Below, one piece after another: positions 1-13,612 of a stretch of DNA of 64,000 bases. This stretch comes from Panagrolaimus kolymaensis (taxonomy: Eukaryota; Nematoda; Chromadorea; Rhabditida; Panagrolaimidae): positions 124,001 to 188,000 of the forward strand of contig JAJQJQ010000005.1 in NCBI GenBank assembly GCA_028622995.1, written 5' to 3'. Positions within the stretch are counted from its first letter, which is position 1. Each line of letters begins with the position of its first letter. The notes under the pieces are model-generated. The model saw nothing but the letters and a program-made list of their open reading frames with translations, was not told the origin of the DNA and did not search any database. The translations under genes and the position numbers were made by a program.

Positions 1-10
1 ATTTTTTTTA

Positions 11-162
11 TTGATGCCTTGAAGCATAAAAAAAGGAAGTTCGAGATTATCATTGGTAATTTAATTCTGCCTCTATTAAAAATTATTACAAATAAATGTA
101 AGAAACTTTTGATTCAAAACTTTCCAAAAATTCGGCTGATAGCGATTACCATACTTTTTTTA
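11..162 (+). repeat. Example of array 1 type B unit (152 bp)
   Basis: Runs from one TTGATGCC to the next. The tail after GATTCAAAAC reads CTTTCCAAAAATTCGG and then CTGATAGCGATTACCATAC before a 7-T run. B units lack the CGAACTTCC arm found in A tails, so they cannot form the long hairpin described for A units. Two B sub-variants exist: GATTCAAAAC, found in most of 1-24650 and in places later, and GGTTCAAAAC, which is common from about 26160 onward. Confidence 0.95.
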
Positions 163-305
163 TTGATGCCTTGAAGCATAAAAAAAGGAAGTTCGAGATT
201 ATCATTGGTAATTTAATTCTGCCTCTATTAAAAATTATTACAAATAAATGTAAGAAACTTTTGGTTCAAACTTTTTGAAAGAGCGAACTTCCATTATTTT
301 TTTTA
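163..305 (+). repeat. Example of array 1 type A unit (143 bp)
   Basis: Shares its first ~115 bp with type B but ends GGTTCAAAC, CTTTTTGAAAGAGCG, AACTTCC and then an 8-T run. Aligning the tails on the common GCGA block suggests A and B are homologous and that A lacks about 9-10 bp present in B (around CCAAAAATTC). Sub-variants useful for tracing copies are CTGCCTCTATT, CTGCCTTTATT and CTGCATCTATT; the last is restricted to about 28000-38360. Confidence 0.95.
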
Positions 306-338
306 TTGATGCCTTGAAGCATAAAAAAAGGAAGTTCG
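284..338. repeat. Inverted repeat (hairpin) spanning each type A/next-unit junction
   Basis: CGAACTTCC at 284-292 is the exact reverse complement of GGAAGTTCG at 330-338. Between them an 8-T run followed by AT can pair with ATAAAAAAA, and ATGC can pair with GCAT around a CTTGAA loop, so a long interrupted stem is possible. The structure recurs wherever an A unit is followed by any unit; after a B unit only the inner T/A-run and ATGC/GCAT parts remain. The symmetry is visible directly; any function (cruciform, transcript hairpin) is inferred. Confidence 0.8.
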
Positions 339-2017
339 AGATTATCATTGGTAATTTAATTCTGCCTCTATTAAAAATTATTACAAATAAATGTAAGAAA
401 CTTTTGATTCAAAACTTTCCAAAAATTCGGCTGATAGCGATTACCATACTTTTTTTATTGATGCCTTGAAGCATAAAAAAAGGAAGTTCGAGATTATCAT
501 TGGTAATTTAATTCTGCCTCTATTAAAAATTATTACAAATAAATGTAAGAAACTTTTGGTTCAAACTTTTTGAAAGAGCGAACTTCCATTATTTTTTTTA
601 TTGATGCCTTGAAGCATAAAAAAAGGAAGTTCGAGATTATCATTGGTAATTTAATTCTGCCTCTATTAAAAATTATTACAAATAAATGTAAGAAACTTTT
701 GATTCAAAACTTTCCAAAAATTCGGCTGATAGCGATTACCATACTTTTTTTATTGATGCCTTGAAGCATAAAAAAAGGAAGTTCGAGATTATCATTGGTA
801 ATTTAATTCTGCCTCTATTAAAAATTATTACAAATAAATGTAAGAAACTTTTGGTTCAAACTTTTTGAAAGAGCGAACTTCCATTATTTTTTTTATTGAT
901 GCCTTGAAGCATAAAAAAAGGAAGTTCGAGATTATCATTGGTAATTTAATTCTGCCTCTATTAAAAATTATTACAAATAAATGTAAGAAACTTTTGGTTC
1001 AAACTTTTTGAAAGAGCGAACTTCCATTATTTTTTTTATTGATGCCTTGAAGCATAAAAAAAGGAAGTTCGAGATTATCATTGGTAATTTAATTCTGCCT
1101 CTATTAAAAATTATTACAAATAAATGTAAGAAACTTTTGGTTCAAACTTTTTGAAAGAGCGAACTTCCATTATTTTTTTTATTGATGCCTTGAAGCATAA
1201 AAAAAGGAAGTTCGAGATTATCATTGGTAATTTAATTCTGCCTCTATTAAAAATTATTACAAATAAATGTAAGAAACTTTTGGTTCAAACTTTTTGAAAG
1301 AGCGAACTTCCATTATTTTTTTTATTGATGCCTTGAAGCATAAAAAAAGGAAGTTCGAGATTATCATTGGTAATTTAATTCTGCCTCTATTAAAAATTAT
1401 TACAAATAAATGTAAGAAACTTTTGGTTCAAACTTTTTGAAAGAGCGAACTTCCATTATTTTTTTTATTGATGCCTTGAAGCATAAAAAAAGGAAGTTCG
1501 AGATTATCATTGGTAATTTAATTCTGCCTCTATTAAAAATTATTACAAATAAATGTAAGAAAATTTTGATTCAAAACTTTCCAAAAATTCGGCTGATAGC
1601 GATTACCATACTTTTTTTATTGATGCCTTGAAGCATAAAAAAAGGAAGTTCGAGATTATCATTGGTAATTTAATTCTGCCTCTATTAAAAATTATTACAA
1701 ATAAATGTAAGAAACTTTTGGTTCAAACTTTTTGAAAGAGCGAACTTCCATTATTTTTTTTATTGATGCCTTGAAGCATAAAAAAAGGAAGTTCGAGATT
1801 ATCATTGGTAATTTAATTCTGCCTCTATTAAAAATTATTACAAATAAATGTAAGAAACTTTTGGTTCAAACTTTTTGAAAGAGCGAACTTCCATTATTTT
1901 TTTTATTGATGCCTTGAAGCATAAAAAAAGGAAGTTCGAGATTATCATTGGTAATTTAATTCTGCCTCTATTAAAAATTATTACAAATAAATGTAAGAAA
2001 CTTTTGGTTCAAACTTT

Positions 2018-4858
2018 TTGAAAGAGCGAACTTCCATTATTTTTTTTATTGATGCCTTGAAGCATAAAAAAAGGAAGTTCGAGATTATCATTGGTAATTT
2101 AATTCTGCCTCTATTAAAAATTATTACAAATAAATGTAAGAAACTTTTGATTCAAAACTTTCCAAAAATTCGGCTGATAGCGATTACCATACTTTTTTTA
2201 TTGATGCCTTGAAGCATAAAAAAAGGAAGTTCGAGATTATCATTTGTAATTTAATTCTGCCTCTATTAAAAATTATTACAAATAAATGTAAGAAACTTTT
2301 GATTCAAAACTTTCCAAAAATTCGGCTGATAGCGATTACCATACTTTTTTTATTGATGCCTTGAAGCATAAAAAAAGGAAGTTCGAGATTATCATTGGTA
2401 ATTTAATTCTGCCTCTATTAAAAATTATTACAAATAAATGTAAGAAACTTTTGGTTCAAACTTTTTGAAAGAGCGAACTTCCATTATTTTTTTTATTGAT
2501 GCCTTGAAGCATAAAAAAAGGAAGTTCGAGATTATCATTGGTAATTTAATTCTGCCTCTATTAAAAATTATTACAAATAAATGTAAGAAACTTTTGGTTC
2601 AAACTTTTTGAAAGAGCGAACTTCCATTATTTTTTTTATTGATGCCTTGAAGCATAAAAAAAGGAAGTTCGAGATTATCATTGGTAATTTAATTCTGCCT
2701 TTATTAAAAATTATTACAAATAAATGTAAGAAACTTTGGATTCAAAACTTTCCAAAAATTCGGCTGATAGCGATTACCATACTTTTTTTATTGATGCCTT
2801 GAAGCATAAAAAAAGGAAGTTCGAGATTATCATTGGTAATTTAATTCTGCCTCTATTAAAAATTATTACAAATAAATGTAAGAAACTTTTGATTCAAAAC
2901 TTTCCAAAAATTCGGCTGATAGCGATTACCATACTTTTTTTATTGATGCCTTGAAGCATAAAAAAAGGAAGTTCGAGATTATCATTGGTAATTTAATTCT
3001 GCCTCTATTAAAAATTATTACAAATAAATGTAAGAAACTTTTGGTTCAAACTTTTTGAAAGAGCGAACTTCCATTATTTTTTTTATTGATGCCTTGAAGC
3101 ATAAAAAAAGGAAGTTCGAGATTATCATTGGTAATTTAATTCTGCCTCTATTAAAAATTATTACAAATAAATGTAAGAAACTTTTGGTTCAAACTTTTTG
3201 AAAGAGCGAACTTCATTTATTTTTTTTATTGATGCCTTGAAGCATAAAAAAAGGAAGTTCGAGATTATCATTGGTAATTTAATTCTGCCTCTATTAAAAA
3301 TTATTACAAATAAATGTAAGAAACTTTTGGTTCAAACTTTTTGAAAGAGCGAACTTCCATTATTTTTTTTATTGATGCCTTGAAGCATAAAAAAAGGAAG
3401 TTCGAGATTATCATTGGTAATTTAATTCTGCCTCTATTAAAAATTATTACAAATAAATGTAAGAAACTTTTGGTTCAAACTTTTTGAAAGAGCGAACTTC
3501 CATTATTTTTTTTATTGATGCCTTGAAGCATAAAAAAAGGAAGTTCGAGATTATCATTGGTAACTTAATTCTGCCTCTATTAAAAATTATTACAAATAAA
3601 TGTAAGAAACTTTTGATTCAAAACTTTCCAAAAATTCGGCTGATAGCGATTACCATACTTTTTTTATTGATGCCTTGAAGCATAAAAAAAGGAAGTTCGA
3701 GATTATCATTGGTAATTTAATTCTGCCTCTATTAAAAATTATTACAAATAAATGTAAGAAACTTTTGGTTCAAACTTTTTGAAAGAGCGAACTTCCATTA
3801 TTTTTTTTATTGATGCCTTGAAGCATAAAAAAAGGAAGTTCGAGATTATCATTGGTAATTTAATTCTGCCTCTATTAAAAATTATTACAAATAAATGTAA
3901 GAAACTTTTGGTTCAAACTTTTTGAAAGAGCGAACTTCCATTATTTTTTTTATTGATGCCTTGAAGCATAAAAAAAGGAAGTTCGAGATTATCATTGGTA
4001 ATTTAATTCTGCCTCTATTAAAAATTATTACAAATAAATGTAAGAAACTTTTGATTCAAAACTTTCCAAAAATTCGGCTGATAGCGATTACCATACTTTT
4101 TTTATTGATGCCTTGAAGCATAAAAAAAGGAAGTTCGAGATTATCATTTGTAATTTAATTCTGCCTCTATTAAAAATTATTACAAATAAATGTAAGAAAC
4201 TTTTGATTCAAAACTTTCCAAAAATTCGGCTGATAGCGATTACCATACTTTTTTTATTGATGCCTTGAAGCATAAAAAAAGGAAGTTCGAGATTATCATT
4301 GGTAATTTAATTCTGCCTCTATTAAAAATTATTACAAATAAATGTAAGAAACTTTTGGTTCAAACTTTTTGAAAGAGCGAACTTCCATTATTTTTTTTAT
4401 TGATGCCTTGAAGCATAAAAAAAGGAAGTTCGAGATTATCATTGGTAATTTAATTCTGCCTCTATTAAAAATTATTACAAATAAATGTAAGAAACTTTTG
4501 GTTCAAACTTTTTGAAAGAGCGAACTTCCATTATTTTTTTTATTGATGCCTTGAAGCATAAAAAAAGGAAGTTCGAGATTATCATTGGTAATTTAATTCT
4601 GCCTTTATTAAAAATTATTACAAATAAATGTAAGAAACTTTGGATTCAAAACTTTCCAAAAATTCGGCTGATAGCGATTACCATACTTTTTTTATTGATG
4701 CCTTGAAGCATAAAAAAAGGAAGTTCGAGATTATCATTGGTAATTTAATTCTGCCTCTATTAAAAATTATTACAAATAAATGTAAGAAACTTTTGATTCA
4801 AAACTTTCCAAAAATTCGGCTGATAGCGATTACCATACTTTTTTTATTGATGCCTTGA
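2018..4858 (+). repeat. 1,904-bp higher-order duplication inside array 1
   Basis: A run of units at 2018-2954 reappears at 3922-4858, exactly 1,904 bp later. It carries the same rare variants in both places: ATCATTTG at 2241 region and 4145 region, CTGCCTTTATT, and the private change CTTTGGATTC (for CTTTTGATTC) near 2736 and 4640. The copies differ downstream, with about four A units after the first and ten after the second, so the block was copied and then changed in length. Confidence 0.8.
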
Positions 4859-7800
4859 AGCATAAAAAAAGGAAGTTCGAGATTATCATTGGTAATTTAA
4901 TTCTGCCTCTATTAAAAATTATTACAAATAAATGTAAGAAACTTTTGGTTCAAACTTTTTGAAAGAGCGAACTTCCATTATTTTTTTTATTGATGCCTTG
5001 AAGCATAAAAAAAGGAAGTTCGAGATTATCATTGGTAATTTAATTCTGCCTCTATTAAAAATTATTACAAATAAATGTAAGAAACTTTTGGTTCAAACTT
5101 TTTGAAAGAGCGAACTTCCATTATTTTTTTTATTGATGCCTTGAAGCATAAAAAAAGGAAGTTCGAGATTATCATTGGTAATTTAATTCTGCCTCTATTA
5201 AAAATTATTACAAATAAATGTAAGAAACTTTTGGTTCAAACTTTTTGAAAGAGCGAACTTCCATTATTTTTTTTATTGATGCCTTGAAGCATAAAAAAAG
5301 GAAGTTCGAGATTATCATTGGTAATTTAATTCTGCCTCTATTAAAAATTATTACAAATAAATGTAAGAAACTTTTGGTTCAAACTTTTTGAAAGAGCGAA
5401 CTTCCATTATTTTTTTTATTGATGCCTTGAAGCATAAAAAAAGGAAGTTCGAGATTATCATTGGTAATTTAATTCTGCCTCTATTAAAAATTATTACAAA
5501 TAAATGTAAGAAACTTTTGGTTCAAACTTTTTGAAAGAGCGAACTTCCATTATTTTTTTTATTGATGCCTTGAAGCATAAAAAAAGGAAGTTCGAGATTA
5601 TCATTGGTAATTTAATTCTGCCTCTATTAAAAATTATTACAAATAAATGTAAGAAACTTTTGGTTCAAACTTTTTGAAAGAGCGAACTTCCATTATTTTT
5701 TTTATTGATGCCTTGAAGCATAAAAAAAGGAAGTTCGAGATTATCATTGGTAATTTAATTCTGCCTCTATTAAAAATTATTACAAATAAATGTAAGAAAC
5801 TTTTGGTTCAAACTTTTTGAAAGAGCGAACTTCCATTATTTTTTTTATTGATGCCTTGAAGCATAAAAAAAGGAAGTTCGAGATTATCATTGGTAATTTA
5901 ATTCTGCCTCTATTAAAAATTATTACAAATAAATGTAAGAAACTTTTGGTTCAAACTTTTTGAAAGAGCGAACTTCCATTATTTTTTTTATTGATGCCTT
6001 GAAGCATAAAAAAAGGAAGTTCGAGATTATCATTGGTAATTTAATTCTGCCTCTATTAAAAATTATTACAAATAAATGTAAGAAACTTTTGGTTCAAACT
6101 TTTTGAAAGAGCGAACTTCCATTATTTTTTTTATTGATGCCTTGAAGCATAAAAAAAGGAAGTTCGAGATTATCATTGGTAATTTAATTCTGCCTTTATT
6201 AAAAATTATTACAAATAAATGTAAGAAACTTTTGGTTCAAACTTTTTGAAAGAGCGAACTTCCATTATTTTTTTTATTGATGCCTTGAAGCATAAAAAAA
6301 GGAAGTTCGAGATTATCATTGGTAATTTAATTCTGCCTCTATTAAAAATTATTACAAATAAATGTAAGAAACTTTTGATTCAAAACTTTCCAAAAATTCG
6401 GCTGATAGCGATTACCATACTTTTTTTATTGATGCCTTGAAGCATAAAAAAAGGAAGTTCGAGATTATCATTGGTAATTTAATTCTGCCTCTATTAAAAA
6501 TTATTACAAATAAATGTAAGAAACTTTTGGTTCAAACTTTTTGAAAGAGCGAACTTCCATTATTTTTTTTATTGATGCCTTGAAGCATAAAAAAAGGAAG
6601 TTCGAGATTATCATTGGTAATTTAATTCTGCCTCTATTAAAAATTATTACAAATAAATGTAAGAAACTTTTGATTCAAAACTTTCCAAAAATTCGGCTGA
6701 TAGCGATTACCATACTTTTTTTATTGATGCCTTGAAGCATAAAAAAAGGAAGTTCGAGATTATCATTGGTAATTTAATTCTGCCTCTATTAAAAATTATT
6801 ACAAATAAATGTAAGAAACTTTTGGTTCAAACTTTTTGAAAGAGCGAACTTCCATTATTTTTTTTATTGATGCCTTGAAGCATAAAAAAAGGAAGTTCGA
6901 GATTATCATTGGTAATTTAATTCTGCCTCTATTAAAAATTATTACAAATAAATGTAAGAAACTTTTGGTTCAAACTTTTTGAAAGAGCGAACTTCCATTA
7001 TTTTTTTTATTGATGCCTTGAAGCATAAAAAAAGGAAGTTCGAGATTATCATTGGTAATTTAATTCTGCCTCTATTAAAAATTATTACAAATAAATGTAA
7101 GAAACTTTTGATTCAAAACTTTCCAAAAATTCGGCTGATAGCGATTACCATACTTTTTTTATTGATGCCTTGAAGCATAAAAAAAGGAAGTTCGAGATTA
7201 TCATTGGTAATTTAATTCTGCCTCTATTAAAAATTATTACAAATAAATGTAAGAAACTTTTGGTTCAAACTTTTTGAAAGAGCGAACTTCCATTATTTTT
7301 TTTATTGATGCCTTGAAGCATAAAAAAAGGAAGTTCGAGATTATCATTGGTAATTTAATTCTGCCTTTATTAAAAATTATTACAAATAAATGTAAGAAAC
7401 TTTTGGTTCAAACTTTTTGAAAGAGCGAACTTCCATTATTTTTTTTATTGATGCCTTGAAGCATAAAAAAAGGAAGTTCGAGATTATCATTGGTAATTTA
7501 ATTCTGCCTCTATTAAAAATTATTACAAATAAATGTAAGAAACTTTTGATTCAAAACTTTCCAAAAATTCGGCTGATAGCGATTACCATACTTTTTTTAT
7601 TGATGCCTTGAAGCATAAAAAAAGGAAGTTCGAGATTATCATTGGTAATTTAATTCTGCCTCTATTAAAAATTATTACAAATAAATGTAAGAAACTTTTG
7701 GTTCAAACTTTTTGAAAGAGCGAACTTCCATTATTTTTTTTATTGATGCCTTGAAGCATAAAAAAAGGAAGTTCGAGATTATCATTGGTAATTTAATTCT

Positions 7801-8037
7801 GCCTCTATTAAAAATTATTACAAATAAATGTAAGAAACTTTTGGTTCAAACTTTTTGAAAGAGCGAACTTCCATTATTTTTTTTATTGATGCCTTGAAGC
7901 ATAAAAAAAGGAAGTTCGAGATTATCATTGGTAATTTAATTCTGCCTCTATTAAAAATTATTACAAATAAATGTAAGAAACTTTTGATTCAAAACTTTCC
8001 AAAAATTCGGCTGATAGCGATTACCATACTTTTTTTA

Positions 8038-8190
8038 TTGATGCCTTGAAGCATAAAAAAAGGAAGTTAGAGATTATCATTGGTAATTTAATTCTGCCTC
8101 TATTAAAAATTATTACAAATAAATGTAAGAAACTTTTGATTCAAAACTTTCCAAAAATTCGGCTGATAGCGATTACCATACTTTTTTTTA
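8038..8190 (+). repeat. Example of array 1 type B' unit (153 bp)
   Basis: Identical in plan to type B but with eight instead of seven T before ATTGATGCC, giving 153 bp. Being divisible by three, it lets one frame run through several units, which creates the longest open frames here (150 codons at 8303-8755 and 8752-9204). B' units cluster at about 8040-9500, 12140-15370, 18510-18770, 19214-19513 and 22740-24030, so the slip arose once or a few times and was spread with its neighbours. Confidence 0.9.
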
Positions 8191-11100
8191 TTGATGCCTT
8201 GAAGCATAAAAAAAGGAAGTTCGAGATTATCATTGGTAATTTAATTCTGCCTTTATTAAAAATTATTACAAATAAATGTAAGAAACTTTTGGTTCAAACT
8301 TTTTGAAAGAGCGAACTTCCATTATTTTTTTTATTGATGCCTTGAAGCATAAAAAAAGGAAGTTCGAGATTATCATTGGTAATTTAATTCTGCCTTTATT
8401 AAAAATTATTACAAATAAATGTAAGAAACTTTTGATTCAAAACTTTCCAAAAATTCGGCTGATAGCGATTACCATACTTTTTTTTATTGATGCCTTGAAG
8501 CATAAAAAAAGGAAGTTCGAGATTATCATAGGTAATTTAATTCTGCCTTTATTAAAAATTATTACAAATAAATGTAAGAAACTTTTGATTCAAAACTTTC
8601 CAAAAATTCGGCTGATAGCGATTACCATACTTTTTTTTATTGATGCCTTGAAGCATAAAAAAAGGAAGTTCGAGATTATCATTGGTAATTTAATTCTGCC
8701 TTTATTAAAAATTATTACAAATAAATGTAAGAAACTTTTGGTTCAAACTTTTTGAAAGAGCGAACTTCCATTATTTTTTTTATTGATGCCTTGAAGCATA
8801 AAAAAAGGAAGTTCGAGATTATCATTGGTAATTTAATTCTGCCTCTATTAAAAATTATTACAAATAAATGTAAGAAACTTTTGATTCAAAACTTTCCAAA
8901 AATTCGGCTGATAGCGATTACCATACTTTTTTTTATTGATGCCTTGAAGCATAAAAAAAGGAAGTTCGAGATTATCATAGGTAATTTAATTCTGCCTTTA
9001 TTAAAAATTATTACAAATAAATGTAAGAAACTTTTGATTCAAAACTTTCCAAAAATTCGGCTGATAGCGATTACCATACTTTTTTTTATTGATGCCTTGA
9101 AGCATAAAAAAAGGAAGTTCGAGATTATCATTGGTAATTTAATTCTGCCTCTATTAAAAATTATTACAAATAAATGTAAGAAACTTTTGGTTCAAACTTT
9201 TTGAAAGAGCGAACTTCCATTATTTTTTTTATTGATGCCTTGAAGCATAAAAAAAGGAAGTTCGAGATTATCATTGGTAATTTAATTCTGCCTCTATTAA
9301 AAATTATTACAAATAAATGTAAGAAACTTTTGATTCAAAACTTTCCAAAAATTCGGCTGATAGCGATTACCATACTTTTTTTTATTGATGCCTTGAAGCA
9401 TAAAAAAAGGAAGTTCGAGATTATCATAGGTAATTTAATTCTGCCTTTATTAAAAATTATTACAAATAAATGTAAGAAACTTTTGGTTCAAACTTTTTGA
9501 AAGAGCGAACTTCCATTATTTTTTTTATTGATGCCTTGAAGCATAAAAAAAGGAAGTTCGAGATTATCATTGGTAATTTAATTCTGCCTTTATTAAAAAT
9601 TATTACAAATAAATGTAAGAAACTTTTGATTCAAAACTTTCCAAAAATTCGGCTGATAGCGATTACCATACTTTTTTTATTGATGCCTTGAAGCATAAAA
9701 AAAGGAAGTTCGAGATTATCATTGGTAATTTAATTCTGCCTCTATTAAAAATTATTACAAATAAATGTAAGAAACTTTTGATTCAAAACTTTCCAAAAAT
9801 TCGGCTGATAGCGATTACCATACTTTTTTTATTGATGCCTTGAAGCATAAAAAAAGGAAGTTCGAGATTATCATTGGTAATTTAATTCTGCCTCTATTAA
9901 AAATTATTACAAATAAATGTAAGAAACTTTTGGTTCAAACTTTTTGAAAGAGCGAACTTCCATTATTTTTTTTATTGATGCCTTGAAGCATAAAAAAAGG
10001 AAGTTCGAGATTATCATTGGTAATTTAATTCTGCCTTTATTAAAAATTATTACAAATAAATGTAAGAAACTTTTGGTTCAAACTTTTTGAAAGAGCGAAC
10101 TTCCATTATTTTTTTTATTGATGCCTTGAAGCATAAAAAAAGGAAGTTCGAGATTATCATTGGTAATTTAATTCTGCCTCTATTAAAAATTATTACAAAT
10201 AAATGTAAGAAACTTTTGATTCAAAACTTTCCAAAAATTCGGCTGATAGCGATTACCATACTTTTTTTATTGATGCCTTGAAGCATAAAAAAAGGAAGTT
10301 CGAGATTATCATTGGTAATTTAATTCTGCCTCTATTAAAAATTATTACAAATAAATGTAAGAAACTTTTGGTTCAAACTTTTTGAAAGAGCGAACTTCCA
10401 TTATTTTTTTTATTGATGCCTTGAAGCATAAAAAAAGGAAGTTCGAGATTATCATTGGTAATTTAATTCTGCCTTTATTAAAAATTATTACAAATAAATG
10501 TAAGAAACTTTTGGTTCAAACTTTTTGAAAGAGCGAACTTCCATTATTTTTTTTATTGATGCCTTGAAGCATAAAAAAAGGAAGTTCGAGATTATCATTT
10601 GTAATTTAATTCTGCCTCTATTAAAAATTATTACAAATAAATGTAAGAAACTTTTGGTTCAAACTTTTTGAAAGAGCGAACTTCCATTATTTTTTTTATT
10701 GATGCCTTGAAGCATAAAAAAAGGAAGTTCGAGATTATCATTGGTAATTTAATTCTGCCTCTATTAAAAATTATTACAAATAAATGTAAGAAACTTTTGA
10801 TTCAAAACTTTCCAAAAATTCGGCTGATAGCGATTACCATACTTTTTTTATTGATGCCTTGAAGCATAAAAAAAGGAAGTTCGAGATTATCATTGGTAAT
10901 TTAATTCTGCCTCTATTAAAAATTATTACAAATAAATGTAAGAAACTTTTGATTCAAAACTTTCCAAAAATTCGGCTGATAGCGATTACCATACTTTTTT
11001 TATTGATGCCTTGAAGCATAAAAAAAGGAAGTTCGAGATTATCATTGGTAATTTAATTCTGCCTCTATTAAAAATTATTACAAATAAATGTAAGAAACTT

Positions 11101-13612
11101 TTGGTTCAAACTTTTTGAAAGAGCGAACTTCCATTATTTTTTTTATTGATGCCTTGAAGCATAAAAAAAGGAAGTTCGAGATTATCATTGGTAATTTAAT
11201 TCTGCCTTTATTAAAAATTATTACAAATAAATGTAAGAAACTTTTGGTTCAAACTTTTTGAAAGAGCGAACTTCCATTATTTTTTTTATTGATGCCTTGA
11301 AGCATAAAAAAAGGAAGTTCGAGATTATCATTTGTAATTTAATTCTGCCTCTATTAAAAATTATTACAAATAAATGTAAGAAACTTTTGGTTCAAACTTT
11401 TTGAAAGAGCGAACTTCCATTATTTTTTTTATTGATGCCTTGAAGCATAAAAAAAGGAAGTTCGAGATTATCATTGGTAATTTAATTCTGCCTCTATTAA
11501 AAATTATTACAAATAAATGTAAGAAACTTTTGATTCAAAACTTTCCAAAAATTCGGCTGATAGCGATTACCATACTTTTTTTATTGATGCCTTGAAGCAT
11601 AAAAAAAGGAAGTTCGAGATTATCATTGGTAATTTAATTCTGCCTCTATTAAAAATTATTACAAATAAATGTAAGAAACTTTTGATTCAAAACTTTCCAA
11701 AAATTCGGCTGATAGCGATTACCATACTTTTTTTATTGATGCCTTGAAGCATAAAAAAAGGAAGTTCGAGATTATCATTGGTAATTTAATTCTGCCTCTA
11801 TTAAAAATTATTACAAATAAATGTAAGAAACTTTTGGTTCAAACTTTTTGAAAGAGCGAACTTCCATTATTTTTTTTATTGATGCCTTGAAGCATAAAAA
11901 AAGGAAGTTCGAGATTATCATTGGTAATTTAATTCTGCCTCTATTAAAAATTATTACAAATAAATGTAAGAAACTTTTGATTCAAAACTTTCCAAAAATT
12001 CGGCTGATAGCGATTACCATACTTTTTTTATTGATGCCTTGAAGCATAAAAAAAGGAAGTTCGAGATTATCATTGGTAATTTAATTCTGCCTCTATTAAA
12101 AATTATTACAAATAAATGTAAGAAACTTTTGGTTCAAACTTTTTGAAAGAGCGAACTTCCATTATTTTTTTTATTGATGCCTTGAAGCATAAAAAAAGGA
12201 AGTTCGAGATTATCATTGGTAATTTAATTCTGCCTCTATTAAAAATTATTACAAATAAATGTAAGAAACTTTTGATTCAAAACTTTCCAAAAATTCGGCT
12301 GATAGCGATTACCATACTTTTTTTTATTGATGCCTTGAAGCATAAAAAAAGGAAGTTCGAGATTATCATTGGTAATTTAATTCTGCCTTTATTAAAAATT
12401 ATTACAAATAAATGTAAGAAACTTTTGGTTCAAACTTTTTGAAAGAGCGAACTTCCATTATTTTTTTTATTGATGCCTTGAAGCATAAAAAAAGGAAGTT
12501 CGAGATTATCATTTGTAATTTAATTCTGCCTCTATTAAAAATTATTACAAATAAATGTAAGAAACTTTTGGTTCAAACTTTTTGAAAGAGCGAACTTCCA
12601 TTATTTTTTTTATTGATGCCTTGAAGCATAAAAAAAGGAAGTTCGAGATTATCATTTGTAATTTAATTCTGCCTCTATTAAAAATTATTACAAATAAATG
12701 TAAGAAACTTTTGATTCAAAACTTTCCAAAAATTCGGCTGATAGCGATTACCATACTTTTTTTTATTGATGCCTTGAAGCATAAAAAAAGGAAGTTCGAG
12801 ATTATCATTGGTTATTTAATTCTGCCTTTATTAAAAATTATTACAAATAAATGTAAGAAACTTTTGGTTCAAACTTTTTGAAAGAGCGAACTTCCATTAT
12901 TTTTTTTATTGATGCCTTGAAGCATAAAAAAAGGAAGTTCGAGATTATCATTGGTAATTTAATTCTGCCTCTATTAAAAATTATTACAAATAAATGTAAG
13001 AAACTTTTGATTCAAAACTTTCCAAAAATTCGGCTGATAGCGATTACCATACTTTTTTTTATTGATGCCTTGAAGCATAAAAAAAGGAAGTTCGAGATTA
13101 TCATTGGTTATTTAATTCTGCCTTTATTAAAAATTATTACAAATAAATGTAAGAAACTTTTGGTTCAAACTTTTTGAAAGAGCGAACTTCCATTATTTTT
13201 TTTATTGATGCCTTGAAGCATAAAAAAAGGAAGTTCGAGATTATCATTGGTAATTTAATTCTGCCTCTATTAAAAATTATTACAAATAAATGTAAGAAAC
13301 TTTTGGTTCAAACTTTTTGAAAGAGCGAACTTCCATTATTTTTTTTATTGATGCCTTGAAGCATAAAAAAAGGAAGTTCGAGATTATCATTGGTAATTTA
13401 ATTCTGCCTCTATTAAAAATTATTACAAATAAATGTAAGAAACTTTTGATTCAAAACTTTCCAAAAATTCGGCTGATAGCGATTACCATACTTTTTTTTA
13501 TTGATGCCTTGAAGCATAAAAAAAGGAAGTTCGAGATTATCATTGGTAATTTAATTCTGCCTTTATTAAAAATTATTACAAATAAATGTAAGAAACTTTT
13601 GGTTCAAACTTT

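Noticed and set aside
36..60. Pol III B-box (GTTCGAGAT) in array 1 units, suggesting a tRNA-derived repeat
   Set aside because: Only one short match, the last C is missing, and no A-box lies at a fitting distance upstream.
119..150. CENP-B box in the type B tail (TTCGGCTGATAGCGA)
   Set aside because: TTCG and one A fit, but the required CGGG end does not. The likely lineage is also not known to use CENP-B boxes.
8303..9204. Repeated 64-150-codon plus-strand open frames as a lysine-rich repeat protein
   Set aside because: They are the satellite unit read in one frame. Stops recur in every A tail, 152-bp and 143-bp units break the frame, and the long cases depend on one extra T. No start context or domain.
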